DNA of 64,000 bases from Niallia sp. NCCP-28 (GCF_023168165.1 NZ_BQYJ01000012.1:1-64000); one strand, 5' to 3'; shown: positions 48,234 through 57,532, numbered from the stretch's first letter. Notes: a model not told the origin generated them from the letters alone. Program-made: numbers and translations.

Positions 48234-49862
48234 ATGTCATCATCAAAACTTTTGCGAGGAACATTTATTCTAACATTAGGAACGATTATATCAAAAGCAT
48301 TAGGATTATTCTATGTAATCCCATTTAATATGATTGTTGGAACACAAGGTACTGTACTTTACCAGTATTCTTATGTAGTTTATTCGATTGTAATTAGTAT
48401 TGCAACAGCAGGTATTCCCCTTGCCATCAGTAAATTCATCTCCAAATATAATGCGATGGGAGAATATGCACTAGGAAGGCGTTTGTTTAAATCAGGGCTG
48501 CTTGTTATGACATGTACTGGATTTATTGCGTTTCTTGCGGTGTATTTAACAGCTCCCTATCTAGCAGAAATTATTATAACAGATGATGATTTGCATTCAA
48601 CTGTTGCAGAGGTCACAACGGTTGTCCGAGCTGTCAGCTTTGCCTTAATTATTGTGCCGCTTATGAGTTTAATTCGTGGGTTCTTTCAAGGGCATGAATC
48701 GATGGGACCTTCCGCAATTTCTCAGGTAGTAGAGCAAATTGTACGTATTGTCTTTTTGCTTGGTGGGGCAGCGATTGTTATTTATATGTTAAAAGGCTCC
48801 ATTTTAACAGCTGTCAGCATTGCGACATTTGCGGCATTTATTGGTGCTATTGGGGGGCTTGCCGTCCTTTTATGGTATTTCCGAAAAAGAAAAGCAAATT
48901 TGGACAATCTTTTGTTGGATGATAAAGGCCAGCTGGCCGATATTTCACTGCCGACGATGTATAAAGAAATTTTAATATCGGCAGCACCTTTTGTGTTTGT
49001 TGGTATAGCCAATCCCCTTTTTCAGCTTGTAGATACAGTGACATTTAATCTAGCGATGGTGAAGATTGGGCTAGGGGCTGTATCAGAAACTGCTTTAACG
49101 ATTTTTAACTATCAAACACATAAAATTGTGATTATTCCAGTTTCATTGGCGACTGCCTTTTCACTTGCTCTTGTGCCGCTAATTACACGAGCATTTGTAA
49201 GTAATGATCAAAATAGCGTTAATCATAACTTGGACCAGACATTTCAGATTTTGCTTTTTATAACACTTCCTGCAAGCGTTGGTTTATCTGTATTAGCGGA
49301 GCCTGTATACCGTTTGTTTTATGGAACAGAAGAGCTGATGCTAGGAACAGAAGTATTAAAAATGTATTCCCCTGTGGCTATTCTATTTTCCCTTTATTCG
49401 GTTACAGCTGCAATCTTGCAAGGAATTAATGAACAACGTTTTACTATATTAAGTTTATTAGTAGGAATATTAGTAAAGCTAACACTGAATATTCCCTTTA
49501 TTGAAAGATGGGAAGCGACAGGAGCAATTATGGCAACTGCTTTAGGGTATGCGGTGGCTATTCTTATTAATTTAGTAGTAATTAAAATATATGCTAATTA
49601 TTCATTTAAGCTTATCTTTAGGCGAGGGGTGCTTATTGCGGGATTTACAGTTGTGATGATGATTGGAACAGAGCTTGTCTATAAATTGCTAAGGTTATTT
49701 TTATCGACAAATTCTGTTGTTTCTTCCTTTTTATTACTGATTGTAACAGCGCTAATCGGGACCGTTATTTATGCTTTTTTAGCATATCGAACAAAACTGA
49801 TTTATATTTTATTTGGCGATAGAGCGGAGCGTATTAAACGAAAGCTGCACCTGCCTTTTTAA
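48234..49862 (+). CDS. murJ: Lipid II flippase MurJ (YtgP)
   Basis: A 542-residue MOP-superfamily membrane protein with about 14 hydrophobic segments. The start SKLLRGTFILTLGTIISKAL and the block FFQGHESMGPSAISQVVEQ are typical of the YtgP/SpoVB family. In B. subtilis YtgP (MurJ) moves the cell-wall precursor lipid II across the membrane. SpoVB paralogues look similar, but adjacency to the pseudouridine synthase and the neighbourhood fit ytgP. It has a ribosome binding site AAGGAAGGG. Confidence 0.9.
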   Translation: MSSSKLLRGTFILTLGTIISKALGLFYVIPFNMIVGTQGTVLYQYSYVVYSIVISIATAGIPLAISKFISKYNAMGEYALGRRLFKSGLLVMTCTGFIAFLAVYLTAPYLAEIIITDDDLHSTVAEVTTVVRAVSFALIIVPLMSLIRGFFQGHESMGPSAISQVVEQIVRIVFLLGGAAIVIYMLKGSILTAVSIATFAAFIGAIGGLAVLLWYFRKRKANLDNLLLDDKGQLADISLPTMYKEILISAAPFVFVGIANPLFQLVDTVTFNLAMVKIGLGAVSETALTIFNYQTHKIVIIPVSLATAFSLALVPLITRAFVSNDQNSVNHNLDQTFQILLFITLPASVGLSVLAEPVYRLFYGTEELMLGTEVLKMYSPVAILFSLYSVTAAILQGINEQRFTILSLLVGILVKLTLNIPFIERWEATGAIMATALGYAVAILINLVVIKIYANYSFKLIFRRGVLIAGFTVVMMIGTELVYKLLRLFLSTNSVVSSFLLLIVTALIGTVIYAFLAYRTKLIYILFGDRAERIKRKLHLPF

Positions 49863-49889
49863 TCTTAATTATTTAGGGTGTGTGAAAAC

Positions 49890-50615
49890 ATGAGAATTGA
49901 TAAAATGTTAGCTAATCTTGGCTATGGAAGTAGAAAAGAAGTAAAAATGTTGTTAAAAAGCAAGGCTGTTAAAGTGAATAATGAGATTATTAAAGATGCT
50001 AAAGAGCAAGTGGATCCAAAACGTGATGTTGTAACCCTATATGGAGATATTGTAGAATACAAAGAATTTATCTATTTAATGATGAATAAACCTCCAGGTG
50101 TCATTTCAGCCACAGAAGATACAAGAGAGGAAACAGTGATTGATATATTGCAAATAGAAGATGCTGTGTTTAATCCTTTTCCTGTCGGCAGACTAGATAA
50201 AGATACAGAAGGGCTGCTAATTATAACAAACGATGGAAAACTTTCTCATCGCCTTTTATCTCCAAAAAAGCATGTGCCAAAAACTTATTTTGCTGTTATT
50301 AGCGGAAAAGTGACAGAAGAGGATATAGAAGCATTTCGAAATGGGGTTATATTAGATGATGGATATGAAACAAAACCAGGAGAATTAAAGATTTTAAAAG
50401 CTGGGGAAACATCTGATATTGAATTAACTATTTCTGAAGGGAAGTTTCATCAAGTAAAAAGAATGTTTGAAAGTGTTGGGAAAAAGGTGCTTTATTTAAA
50501 ACGCATTTCAATGGGGCCGCTAGCGCTTGATGAAACATTGGAGCTTGGGGAATACCGGGAACTGACAGAAGAAGAAATATTACTTTTGCAAAATTATGAA
50601 GCAAAAGAAGGCTAA
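49890..50615 (+). CDS. Pseudouridine synthase, RsuA/RluB family
   Basis: A 241-residue protein with an N-terminal S4 RNA-binding domain (MRIDKMLANLGYGSRKEVKM, residues 1-60) and a catalytic domain with FPVGRLDKDTEGLLIITNDG, whose Asp is the catalytic residue, and FHQVKRMFESVGKKV near 190. This fits 16S rRNA pseudouridine synthases of the RsuA type. The frame starts at a GTG at 49878 that overlaps the ribosome binding site; the ATG at 49890 is preferred. It follows murJ by 27 bases and probably shares its transcript. Confidence 0.92.
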   Translation: MRIDKMLANLGYGSRKEVKMLLKSKAVKVNNEIIKDAKEQVDPKRDVVTLYGDIVEYKEFIYLMMNKPPGVISATEDTREETVIDILQIEDAVFNPFPVGRLDKDTEGLLIITNDGKLSHRLLSPKKHVPKTYFAVISGKVTEEDIEAFRNGVILDDGYETKPGELKILKAGETSDIELTISEGKFHQVKRMFESVGKKVLYLKRISMGPLALDETLELGEYRELTEEEILLLQNYEAKEG

Positions 50616-50632
50616 GTGGGAGTACTTAGTTT

Positions 50633-50672
50633 TAAAGAAGTCTTTCAAAATTATTTTGAAGGCTTCTTTTTT
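50633..50672 (+). terminator. Terminator after the pseudouridine synthase gene
   Basis: AAAGAAGTCTTTCAAAA pairs with TTTTGAAGGCTTCTTTT, with one mismatch, followed by Ts. Confidence 0.9.
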
Positions 50673-50818
50673 ATTATATCAGCGGAAAATTATCTTGTAA
50701 CTAGTTAGTAATACTTTTGCGAAATATTTATTTAATAATTGTAATGATTTTGTAACCTTTTTTCCTTATTTTCCTTTATACTAAAGAGAGAATAGTAAAA
50801 AGAAAGTGTGGAAGCAAG

Positions 50819-51658
50819 ATGGAAGAAAAGCAAGAGAAAAAATCAACAAAGTCAAGAGTTTTAATCTATGGAACTAGTATTTTTTGTGTTTTTTTAACAG
50901 GAATATTCATATTGAATATTCTGGCTGAAAAAACAGAAGGAAGCATGAGGAAGCAAGTAGGTACACTGCAAGAAAAAAAATTATACCATAAGCCATTGCC
51001 GCAAGATAATGCATTGATTAATGAACAGAAAAAAACAGCAGCAAAAAAGCTGCAAGCAGAAGAAAAGCATAAAAAAGTAGTTTACTTAACATTTGATGAT
51101 GGTCCATCTGCTGCATCATCTTCCATACTAGCACAATTGAAAAAATACAATGCAAAAGCAACTTTTTTTTATTTAGAGCCTAATATGGAGACATATTCAA
51201 ATATGGTGATTCAAGCACATAAAGAAGGGCATTCTATTGGACTTCATGGCGTAACGCACAATGTAAAGAAAGTATATGCTACTACTACCTCTGTTGTTGA
51301 AGAAATGGATCGAACAAATGAAGAGTTAGAAAAAATTATTGATCAAAAAAGCATGTTAATTAGAACTCCTTATGGAAGCAAACCATATATGAATGAAAAG
51401 TCGATAAAAAATGTGGAAAAAGCAGGCTATATTATATGGGATTGGGATATAGACAGCCGAGATTGGTATTATCAAGATAAACGATATGTAAAAGACACGA
51501 TTAAGCAATTAAATAGTTTAAAAGATAGAACACCTGTTATTCTTATGCATGAACGTCAGGCGACAGCAAAACAATTAAGCCAGTTATTGGACTATTTAGA
51601 TAAACAAGGGTATGAGTTTAAAGCAATTAATGAATATATGGAGCCGGTACATTTTTAA
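50819..51658 (+). CDS. Membrane-anchored polysaccharide deacetylase (NodB domain)
   Basis: The 279-residue protein has one N-terminal membrane segment (about 13-34) and an extracellular NodB domain with all five motifs: TFDDGPS with the catalytic and metal Asp, GLHGVTH with the metal His pair, RTPYGSKP, DWDIDSRDW and LMHE. It probably removes acetyl groups from peptidoglycan sugars, as PgdA-like enzymes do. The ribosome binding site is weak (GGAAGC). It stands alone, followed by a strong terminator. Confidence 0.9.
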   Translation: MEEKQEKKSTKSRVLIYGTSIFCVFLTGIFILNILAEKTEGSMRKQVGTLQEKKLYHKPLPQDNALINEQKKTAAKKLQAEEKHKKVVYLTFDDGPSAASSSILAQLKKYNAKATFFYLEPNMETYSNMVIQAHKEGHSIGLHGVTHNVKKVYATTTSVVEEMDRTNEELEKIIDQKSMLIRTPYGSKPYMNEKSIKNVEKAGYIIWDWDIDSRDWYYQDKRYVKDTIKQLNSLKDRTPVILMHERQATAKQLSQLLDYLDKQGYEFKAINEYMEPVHF

Positions 51659-51774
51659 AAAGAAATGGATAATCGATCAGAAACCATTTAATAGCATCAT
51701 CTCATATCAAGGGCATTTGGGGAGAGAGAAAAAAGATAATAGACGAATAAATGCCCGTTTATTCATTTAGGCAA

Positions 51775-51822
51775 AAAGAAGCTGTCCTATAAATATTTCA
51801 ATATTTATAGGACAGCTTCTTT
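51775..51822. terminator. Very strong bidirectional terminator
   Basis: A perfect 23-bp stem (51775-51797 with 51800-51822) whose arm starts AAAGAAGCTGTCCTATAAAT. It separates the deacetylase gene from ytzE on the opposite strand. Confidence 0.92.
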
Positions 51823-51896
51823 ATTTATCAATTATTGTCAATCCATTTTTTTGCTGTGTAAGCAATCATTTGCAGTAATAACATATTCATCACTAT

Positions 51897-52118
51897 TTAG
51901 GATGTCATTTTGACTTTTTTCCTTGTTGTTGTCCATTTACCACGACTAGGGCTTTGCACTAAATCGTTATAAGCCAAAACATTCAAATCTCTTTGAATCG
52001 TTCGCGGAGTAATACCAAATTCCTCCACTAGCTCTTGTGTTGTTACAGTTCCACGCTTACTAATAAACATGTAGACGGATTTGATACGGTTTAACATCCG
52101 GTTAGTTGAAGGTTTCAA
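51897..52118 (-). CDS. ytzE: DeoR-type HTH regulator YtzE (73 aa)
   Basis: A stand-alone DeoR-type helix-turn-helix: SVYMFISKRGTVTTQELVEE, then FGITPRTIQRDLNVLAYNDL and SPSRGKWTTTRKKVK. It lacks a sensor domain, and so matches B. subtilis YtzE, whose targets are unknown. The open frame reaches 52226, but GGGAG lies seven bases before a TTG at 52118 that begins LKPSTNRML (Met first), the homologous start. Confidence 0.9.
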   Translation of the reverse strand: MKPSTNRMLNRIKSVYMFISKRGTVTTQELVEEFGITPRTIQRDLNVLAYNDLVQSPSRGKWTTTRKKVKMTS

Positions 52119-52593
52119 TAAACCACTCCCTATCCATTTTTCAAACCTTTGGCAAATTCCAGCGACCGACAGCTTATTTGAAGACTTAATTCTCCAAGCG
52201 TATGTAATTTTCTTTTTTACAGACAACTCCTTTTCAACTGACTAATAGTGAACAATAAAGATGTCAAACCTCTTACCCTTATTGTACCCCTATTTTATGA
52301 TTAATTCTACAACATTTGCTTAAATTTACAAAATATTTGCTTTATAATGTCTCTTTCTATCACCTCCTGTTTGAAATTCTAACATTAGTATGATAAATAC
52401 TATGGGGTGTAAGCAATATTTATGCAAATAGTCGGAAAAATTTTTAAATTTTTTAGGTAAATTTAATCTTTACGATAATTTTGCAGAATTAGAAAGGAAT
52501 TTGGTATTAGCTATTCGGAAAGACATATTCCGATTAAATGCTTTTGCAGAAGAACGAAGCATTTAGTTTGGTGTGAATGCAACCGATAGAACA
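52119..52593 (+). ncRNA. Candidate structured RNA upstream of an orphan terminator
   Basis: This 555-base intergenic region (52119-52673) has no ORF but several plus-strand hairpins in series: TCGGAA (52515-52520) with TTCCGA (52528-52533), AAATGCTT (52536-52543) with AAGCATTT (52557-52564), and the terminator at 52594-52636. TTGAAA near 52372 with an AT-rich element 17 bases on might be a promoter. The RNA would span roughly 52405-52636. I recognise no known family. Confidence 0.35.
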
Positions 52594-52636
52594 TAGGCTA
52601 TAACGAATGGCTTAGCCATTTAGCCTAGGCTGTCTT
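52594..52636 (+). terminator. Orphan plus-strand terminator
   Basis: Nested stems AGGCTA (52595-52600) with TAGCCT (52621-52626) and ATGGC with GCCAT are followed by CTTTTTATAT. No plus-strand gene precedes it, which suggests a non-coding transcript. Confidence 0.65.
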
Positions 52637-52640
52637 TTTA

Positions 52641-52683
52641 TATAACAGGCTTTTGGCCCCATATATGTAAATTTCATTTTATC
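52641..52683 (+). repeat. Dispersed repeat family A, short copy
   Basis: TAACAGGCTTTTGGCCCC joins to a right end GTAAATTTCATTTTA. The TCA inside the right end is the stop codon (TGA) of the minus-strand NUDIX gene. Confidence 0.5.
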
Positions 52684-53129
52684 ATTTTGAAATAATCATC
52701 AATAAATTCCCTATGGCTGCCGACCATAGCATCTGGCATTTCATGATAAGGAAAAAATGCTAACTGGATCGCTTCTTCTTTATTTAAAACTAAGGAGCCT
52801 TGATATGTTGAGGAATAAAACACGGCAGTAACAGAATAAAAAGGATCTCCATTTGCAGCAACTGTAAAAAAGCGATCACCAGAGTATAGATGATGAAGCT
52901 TCAATTCTGAAACGGTTAAACCAGTTTCTTCTTTTACTTCTCTGATTGCTGTTTCTTCTGACGATTCTCCGAGTTCCATTAAGCCACCAGGAAGGCCCCA
53001 TACACCATAAGGATGAGTTCTTTGCTGCAGTAAAATTTGTTTGTTTTTATCTAATATAATGACAACAGAGCCGACAAGAATAACAGGCATTTTTCCTACT
53101 AATTTTCGTAATTCTTTTATATAATCCAT
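52674..53129 (-). CDS. NUDIX hydrolase
   Basis: A 151-residue NUDIX protein. The box runs from GLPGGLMELGESSEET to AIREVKEETGL near residues 45-70. Upstream, SVVIILDKNKQILLQQRTHP is the usual first strand pair. Substrate cannot be inferred; relatives act on nucleotide sugars, NADH or modified nucleotides. The ribosome binding site is AGAAGGG. The 3' end overlaps a family A repeat. Confidence 0.88.
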   Translation of the reverse strand: MDYIKELRKLVGKMPVILVGSVVIILDKNKQILLQQRTHPYGVWGLPGGLMELGESSEETAIREVKEETGLTVSELKLHHLYSGDRFFTVAANGDPFYSVTAVFYSSTYQGSLVLNKEEAIQLAFFPYHEMPDAMVGSHREFIDDYFKMIK

Positions 53130-53312
53130 TGTTATATTCCCTTCTTTCTTTTCTTTCTATTATTATTCTACATAAAAATTTATGTAGGATAAAATAAAAA
53201 AACAATTGGCTAATTATGTAAAAAAATGATGGTTTTATTTTTCATTGAAGGTGTTTTGTGGTATGTTTTCTATAGTATTTGTATTTGTATTCGTACAAGT
53301 AAGGAGGCAATG

Positions 53313-54728
53313 ATGGGAACGATAGATTGGCTAAAAGAAGTAAATCAGCGAAAAGAGGAGTTTATTGCTGATTTAAAAGGATTATTACAAATAAAAAGTG
53401 TTTTAGATGAAGAGAATGCAACAAAAGATGCTCCTTTAGGCAAAGGGGTCAAAGAAGCGTTAATGTATATGCTTGATTTAGGTGAAAAAGACGGATTTGA
53501 AGCAAAAAATATTGAAAATATCGCAGGGCACCTTCAATTTGGTACAGGAGCGGAATGTGTCGGGATTCTCTGTCATGTTGATGTTGTGCCGGAAGGAGAT
53601 GGGTGGACAAGCGATCCTTATAGTGCAGAAATAAGGGATGGGAAAATATACGCTAGAGGTGCACTTGATGACAAGGGGCCTACAATGGCTGCATATTATG
53701 CTATGAAAATAGTGAAGGAACTAAGGCTTCCTTTATCAAAAGAAATAAGAATGATTATTGGAACAGATGAAGAAAGCCAGTGGCGCTGTGTTGATACATA
53801 TTTTAAAAACGAAAGTATGCCGACAATGGGATTTGCACCGGATGCAGACTTTCCCATTATTTATGCAGAAAAAGGAATAGCTGATTTTGATATTGTGCAA
53901 ATTCGCGACAAGCTAAAGCCAGAGAATGAGGCTATGCTGTCTGTAATCTCCTTTTCATCTGGCAGAAGATATAATATGGTTCCCGACTTTGCAACAGCAC
54001 GTCTTTATGCACAAAATGAGCAAGAAGTTATGCAGCGCTTTAATGAGTATTTAAATAAAGGCAGTTTAACAGGTCGCTACATAATGGATAAGGGAGAGTT
54101 GATTTTAGAACTAGACGGGGTCTCAGCACACGGTTTAGAACCAGATAATGGAGTAAATGCTGGACTGAAGCTTGCTGCGTTTCTTGCAGAGCTGAAATTA
54201 GATGAGAAAGCAGCACCTTTTTTCACCCTTTTATCCGATTATTTTACCGAGGAATCAAGAGGGGGAAAATTGGGAGTAGCCTATCAGGACGAAATTACGG
54301 GAGACTTAACGATCAATGTTGGGAAATTGCATTATACAAAAGATGATGGCGGAAGATTAGGTTTGACTATGCGTCATCCTGTGACAACAGATATGGAAAA
54401 AACGAAAAGTAAGCTGGATGAATTATTAGAAAGTTTCGGTTTTTCTATGGAGAATTTCTCAAATTCCAAACCACATTATGTAGAAAAAGATTCTGAGCTT
54501 ATTCAAACATTACGAAAAGTATATGAAGAACAAACAGGAGAAAAGGCAGAATTAATATCGATTGGCGGCGGCACATATGCACGCTCATTAGAAAAAGGTG
54601 TTGCTTTTGGCCCGCTTTTTCCTGGAAGAGAAGATATTGCCCATCAAAAAGATGAGTATATGATAATCGATGATTTAGTAAAGGCAACAGCCATTTACGC
54701 ACAGGCAATTTATGAACTAGCGAAATAA
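53313..54728 (+). CDS. pepV: Dipeptidase PepV
   Basis: A di-zinc M20 peptidase of 471 residues that cleaves dipeptides. Metal and catalytic residues are visible: HVDVVPEGDGW, ALDDKGPT, GTDEESQW, APDADFPIIYAEKG and HQKDEY near the end. Length agrees with PepV (about 465). The open frame extends 29 codons upstream into AT-rich sequence; AAGGAGG lies before two ATG codons at 53310 and 53313, of which the second has the better spacing. dat follows after about 100 bases, as in B. subtilis. Confidence 0.94.
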   Translation: MGTIDWLKEVNQRKEEFIADLKGLLQIKSVLDEENATKDAPLGKGVKEALMYMLDLGEKDGFEAKNIENIAGHLQFGTGAECVGILCHVDVVPEGDGWTSDPYSAEIRDGKIYARGALDDKGPTMAAYYAMKIVKELRLPLSKEIRMIIGTDEESQWRCVDTYFKNESMPTMGFAPDADFPIIYAEKGIADFDIVQIRDKLKPENEAMLSVISFSSGRRYNMVPDFATARLYAQNEQEVMQRFNEYLNKGSLTGRYIMDKGELILELDGVSAHGLEPDNGVNAGLKLAAFLAELKLDEKAAPFFTLLSDYFTEESRGGKLGVAYQDEITGDLTINVGKLHYTKDDGGRLGLTMRHPVTTDMEKTKSKLDELLESFGFSMENFSNSKPHYVEKDSELIQTLRKVYEEQTGEKAELISIGGGTYARSLEKGVAFGPLFPGREDIAHQKDEYMIIDDLVKATAIYAQAIYELAK

Positions 54729-54832
54729 GCTATATACAGCAATTATTATGATGTAAAATAGGGAATAGCATGTTTGTAATCTAAAATTAATGAAATAAAT
54801 AGAGAGAAAAAGCTTGTGTAGGGGGAAAGAGA

Positions 54833-55690
54833 ATGAGCATCGTGTTAATGAATGGAGAGTTTATCCCAAGAGAAGAAGCAAAAGTGGATATTGAGGATAG
54901 AGGATATCAGTTTGGTGATGGAATATACGAAGTAATTCGTGTGTATAACGGGAAAATGTTTACGGCTTTTCAGCATCTAGAACGTTTGCAAACAAGCAGT
55001 GAAAAAATTAACATAAACATAACCTATACTATCCAGGATTTAACTGTATTATTAGAAGAATTAATTCATCGCAATTCTATGCATACAGGAATTATTTATA
55101 TGCAATTTACAAGAGGTGCAAGTCCTAGAAATCATGCATACCCAACTGAAACAGTAAATCCAACATTTGTTGCATATACGAAGGAACTAGAGCGTCCTGT
55201 TGCATCGTTGGCAACTGGAGTTTCTGCTATAACAGTAGAAGATATTCGCTGGTCCCGGTGCGATATTAAAAGTTTAAACCTGCTTGGAAATGTGATGGCC
55301 AAACAAAAAGCAGTAGAAGCAGGTTGCTATGAAAGTATTCAATATCGTGAATTAACAGTGACAGAAGGAAGCTCTTCAAATATTTGGATTGTAAAAGATG
55401 AAGTGGTACAGACACATGAAGCAAATTCATTTATTTTAAATGGAATTACGAGACAAAAAATTGTGGATGTATGCCAAAGACGGGAAATTGCTGTGAAGGA
55501 AAAAGCTTTTTCTATTGAAGAGCTAATCGACGCAGATGAAGTTTTTCTTTCAAGTACAACAGCCGAAGTAATGCCAATTGTTGCTATTAATAATGTTCCA
55601 GTCGGTTCTGGAGAAGTGGGAATCATCACACAAAAACTGCAAAATTACTTTAAAGAAGAAATTTTTGTTGAATGTGGAAAAATAGAATAA
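54833..55690 (+). CDS. dat: D-amino acid aminotransferase Dat
   Basis: A fold type IV PLP enzyme of 285 residues that makes D-glutamate and other D-amino acids for the cell wall. VDIEDRGYQFGDGIYEVIRV near the start, CDIKSLNLLGNVMAKQKA with the PLP Lys (about residue 146), TVTEGSSSNIWIV and SSTTAEVMP are as in bacterial D-amino acid transaminase. The ribosome binding site is AGGGGG. A terminator follows. Confidence 0.96.
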   Translation: MSIVLMNGEFIPREEAKVDIEDRGYQFGDGIYEVIRVYNGKMFTAFQHLERLQTSSEKININITYTIQDLTVLLEELIHRNSMHTGIIYMQFTRGASPRNHAYPTETVNPTFVAYTKELERPVASLATGVSAITVEDIRWSRCDIKSLNLLGNVMAKQKAVEAGCYESIQYRELTVTEGSSSNIWIVKDEVVQTHEANSFILNGITRQKIVDVCQRREIAVKEKAFSIEELIDADEVFLSSTTAEVMPIVAINNVPVGSGEVGIITQKLQNYFKEEIFVECGKIE

Positions 55691-55691
55691 T

Positions 55692-55730
55692 AAAAAAGGC
55701 AAGCTGCAAATAAACACAGCTTGTCTTTTT
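55692..55730. terminator. Bidirectional terminator after dat
   Basis: AAAAAGGCAAGCTG pairs with CAGCTTGTCTTTTT, with one mismatch. It lies between convergent dat and the VWA gene. Confidence 0.88.
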
Positions 55731-55732
55731 AA

Positions 55733-55784
55733 TCCTTAGTTAACGGGCTTTTGACTCCCGCTGATGGAAGCTTCATTTTATTGA
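55733..55784 (+). repeat. Dispersed repeat family A, short copy
   Basis: TTAACGGGCTTTTGACTCCC joins directly to CTGATGGAAGCTTCATTTTA. The last TTA (55778-55780) is the stop codon of the minus-strand VWA gene. Confidence 0.65.
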
Positions 55785-56449
55785 TTAGTTAGTATATTTT
55801 TTGCTTTGGCTTCTTTAAGCCACTGGGGAAATTCATTTAATAATTGATCATACAATTCATTGTCCGTAATTTTTTCTGCATCTTCAATATGAAAGAAGTT
55901 GGCGTTGTCTATAAAACGACCTTCCATTGTATCGAGCTTTTCTAATACTTCAAAATTACTGTTTCCAATGCCGATGAATTGCCAAAAAATTGGTTTGTCA
56001 GAAGAAGAGATAATTGGTTTTTTTATTGTTCTTTTGCATCCCCCATCATTAATAAAAACAATAAAGGCAGGATCTTCGCTTTTATCTTCTTCTGTATATT
56101 TTTGGATTATATCTTCCATTACTGGCGGTTCATCATTTCGTCCAAATTTATGGATTAGTGGATTTTCCAATACATAAGTGTTTACATAGTTTTCAAAGTC
56201 ATACTCTGTTACTGATTTAAGGCGCGAAAATTCATTGTCATATACCCAAATATCAAGAGAGCCATCATCATCAAATTGACTGGCAACCGCTAATACTCTT
56301 TCCACTACTTTTTGAACTGTGCCATTTTTATATAAGGAACGCATCGAACCAGAAATATCTAGCACCAGGCCAACTCTAGCTGTTACATTTTGCAGCTTCT
56401 TTTTTTCTAATACAATATTTGCCGATTTTTTCAATAATTGAATGCTCAT
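55778..56449 (-). CDS. VWA domain protein (TerF-like)
   Basis: A single von Willebrand factor A domain of 223 residues. RVGLVLDISGSMRSLYKNGT has the metal-ion (MIDAS) motif DxSxS at about 31-35, and VFINDGGC near 140 supplies a further MIDAS-like acidic residue. It resembles the VWA proteins linked to tellurium-resistance (Ter) clusters, but no ter genes are in the window. No signal peptide, so it is probably cytoplasmic. The ribosome binding site is AGGAAGAGGG. Its stop codon lies in a family A repeat. Confidence 0.85.
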   Translation of the reverse strand: MSIQLLKKSANIVLEKKKLQNVTARVGLVLDISGSMRSLYKNGTVQKVVERVLAVASQFDDDGSLDIWVYDNEFSRLKSVTEYDFENYVNTYVLENPLIHKFGRNDEPPVMEDIIQKYTEEDKSEDPAFIVFINDGGCKRTIKKPIISSSDKPIFWQFIGIGNSNFEVLEKLDTMEGRFIDNANFFHIEDAEKITDNELYDQLLNEFPQWLKEAKAKNILTNQ

Positions 56450-56605
56450 TTTTTAAACCCTCTTCCTTAAATAATATTAGCAGGCAGCAGTCTAGTTTGT
56501 TGTCTATTATTTTACTAGTTTTTTACTAATTTTTAAAGAAAAGTAAGTTTTGGTAAAAAGTCAAACCCTCTCCCCTATTTGCCTTTGGAAGATAGGTTTT
56601 GATCC

Positions 56606-57532
56606 TTAGTTAAAAACATCGCTGGATAAATATCTTTCTCCTGTGTCACAAACGATAAATACGACAACATCCTCTGGAGATAGTGTTTTTGCTACTTGGA
56701 CAGCTGCAAAACAAGCTGCACCTGAAGAAGGCCCAGCAAGGATGCCTTCTTCTTTTGCTAATCTTCTTGTGTAGTCATATGCTTCTTCATCTTTAATTAA
56801 ATGAATTTCATTGTAAACATGCTGGTTGAGAATTTCCGGTATAAAACCAGGGCTTGTGCCAACAAGTTTATGCGCTCCCGGTGTTCCTCCAGATAATACA
56901 GGAGAGCCAGCAGGTTCTGCAACATGAACGGTTAATTCAGGATATTTTTCTTTTAGTTTTTCTCCGGTTCCTGTAATTGTGCCACCAGTTCCTGCGGTTG
57001 CAACAAATGCTTTTAGCGGTTTGTTTAACTTATCCATTGCTTCGATAATTTCTGGAGCAGTAGTTAAACGATGCGCTTCTGGGTTATGTGCATTATCAAA
57101 TTGCATAGGAACATAACTATCAGGGATTTCAGAGGCTAGTTCCAGCGCTTTTTTTATGGAGCCAGGCATTTTATCTTCTCCTTTTGTTAAAACAACTTCT
57201 GCTCCATATGCTTTTAATATATTTATTCTTTCTTTTGTCATTGTATCTGGCATAACAAGAATAGCTCGATAGCCTTTTGCTGCTGCAATCATTGCAAGGC
57301 CAATGCCTGTATTTCCGCTTGTCGGCTCAATAATTGTAGAACCCGCCTTTAATTTTCCTTCTTTTTCAGCTGCTGCAATCATTTGATAAGCAGCTCTATC
57401 TTTTACACTTCTTGATGGATTAAAATATTCAAGTTTCGCATAAACAGCTGCGCCATCTTTAGGGCTGATTGAATGGAGTTTAACTAATGGCGTATTGCCG
57501 ATTAATTCGGCTGCATTATTATAGATTTTCAT
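56606..57532 (-). CDS. ytkP: Cysteine synthase family protein YtkP
   Basis: A fold type II PLP enzyme of 308 residues. NPSRSVKDRAAYQM has the PLP Lys, EPTSGNTGIGLAM the phosphate-binding Asn loop, TAGTGGTITGTG the glycine-rich loop and GPSSGAACFAAV the C-terminal contact. It fits O-acetylserine sulfhydrylases, and the SRSVKDR variant recalls B. subtilis YtkP rather than the main CysK. The frame extends ten codons upstream, but AAAGGAA lies eight bases before the ATG at 57532. Confidence 0.93.
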   Translation of the reverse strand: MKIYNNAAELIGNTPLVKLHSISPKDGAAVYAKLEYFNPSRSVKDRAAYQMIAAAEKEGKLKAGSTIIEPTSGNTGIGLAMIAAAKGYRAILVMPDTMTKERINILKAYGAEVVLTKGEDKMPGSIKKALELASEIPDSYVPMQFDNAHNPEAHRLTTAPEIIEAMDKLNKPLKAFVATAGTGGTITGTGEKLKEKYPELTVHVAEPAGSPVLSGGTPGAHKLVGTSPGFIPEILNQHVYNEIHLIKDEEAYDYTRRLAKEEGILAGPSSGAACFAAVQVAKTLSPEDVVVFIVCDTGERYLSSDVFN

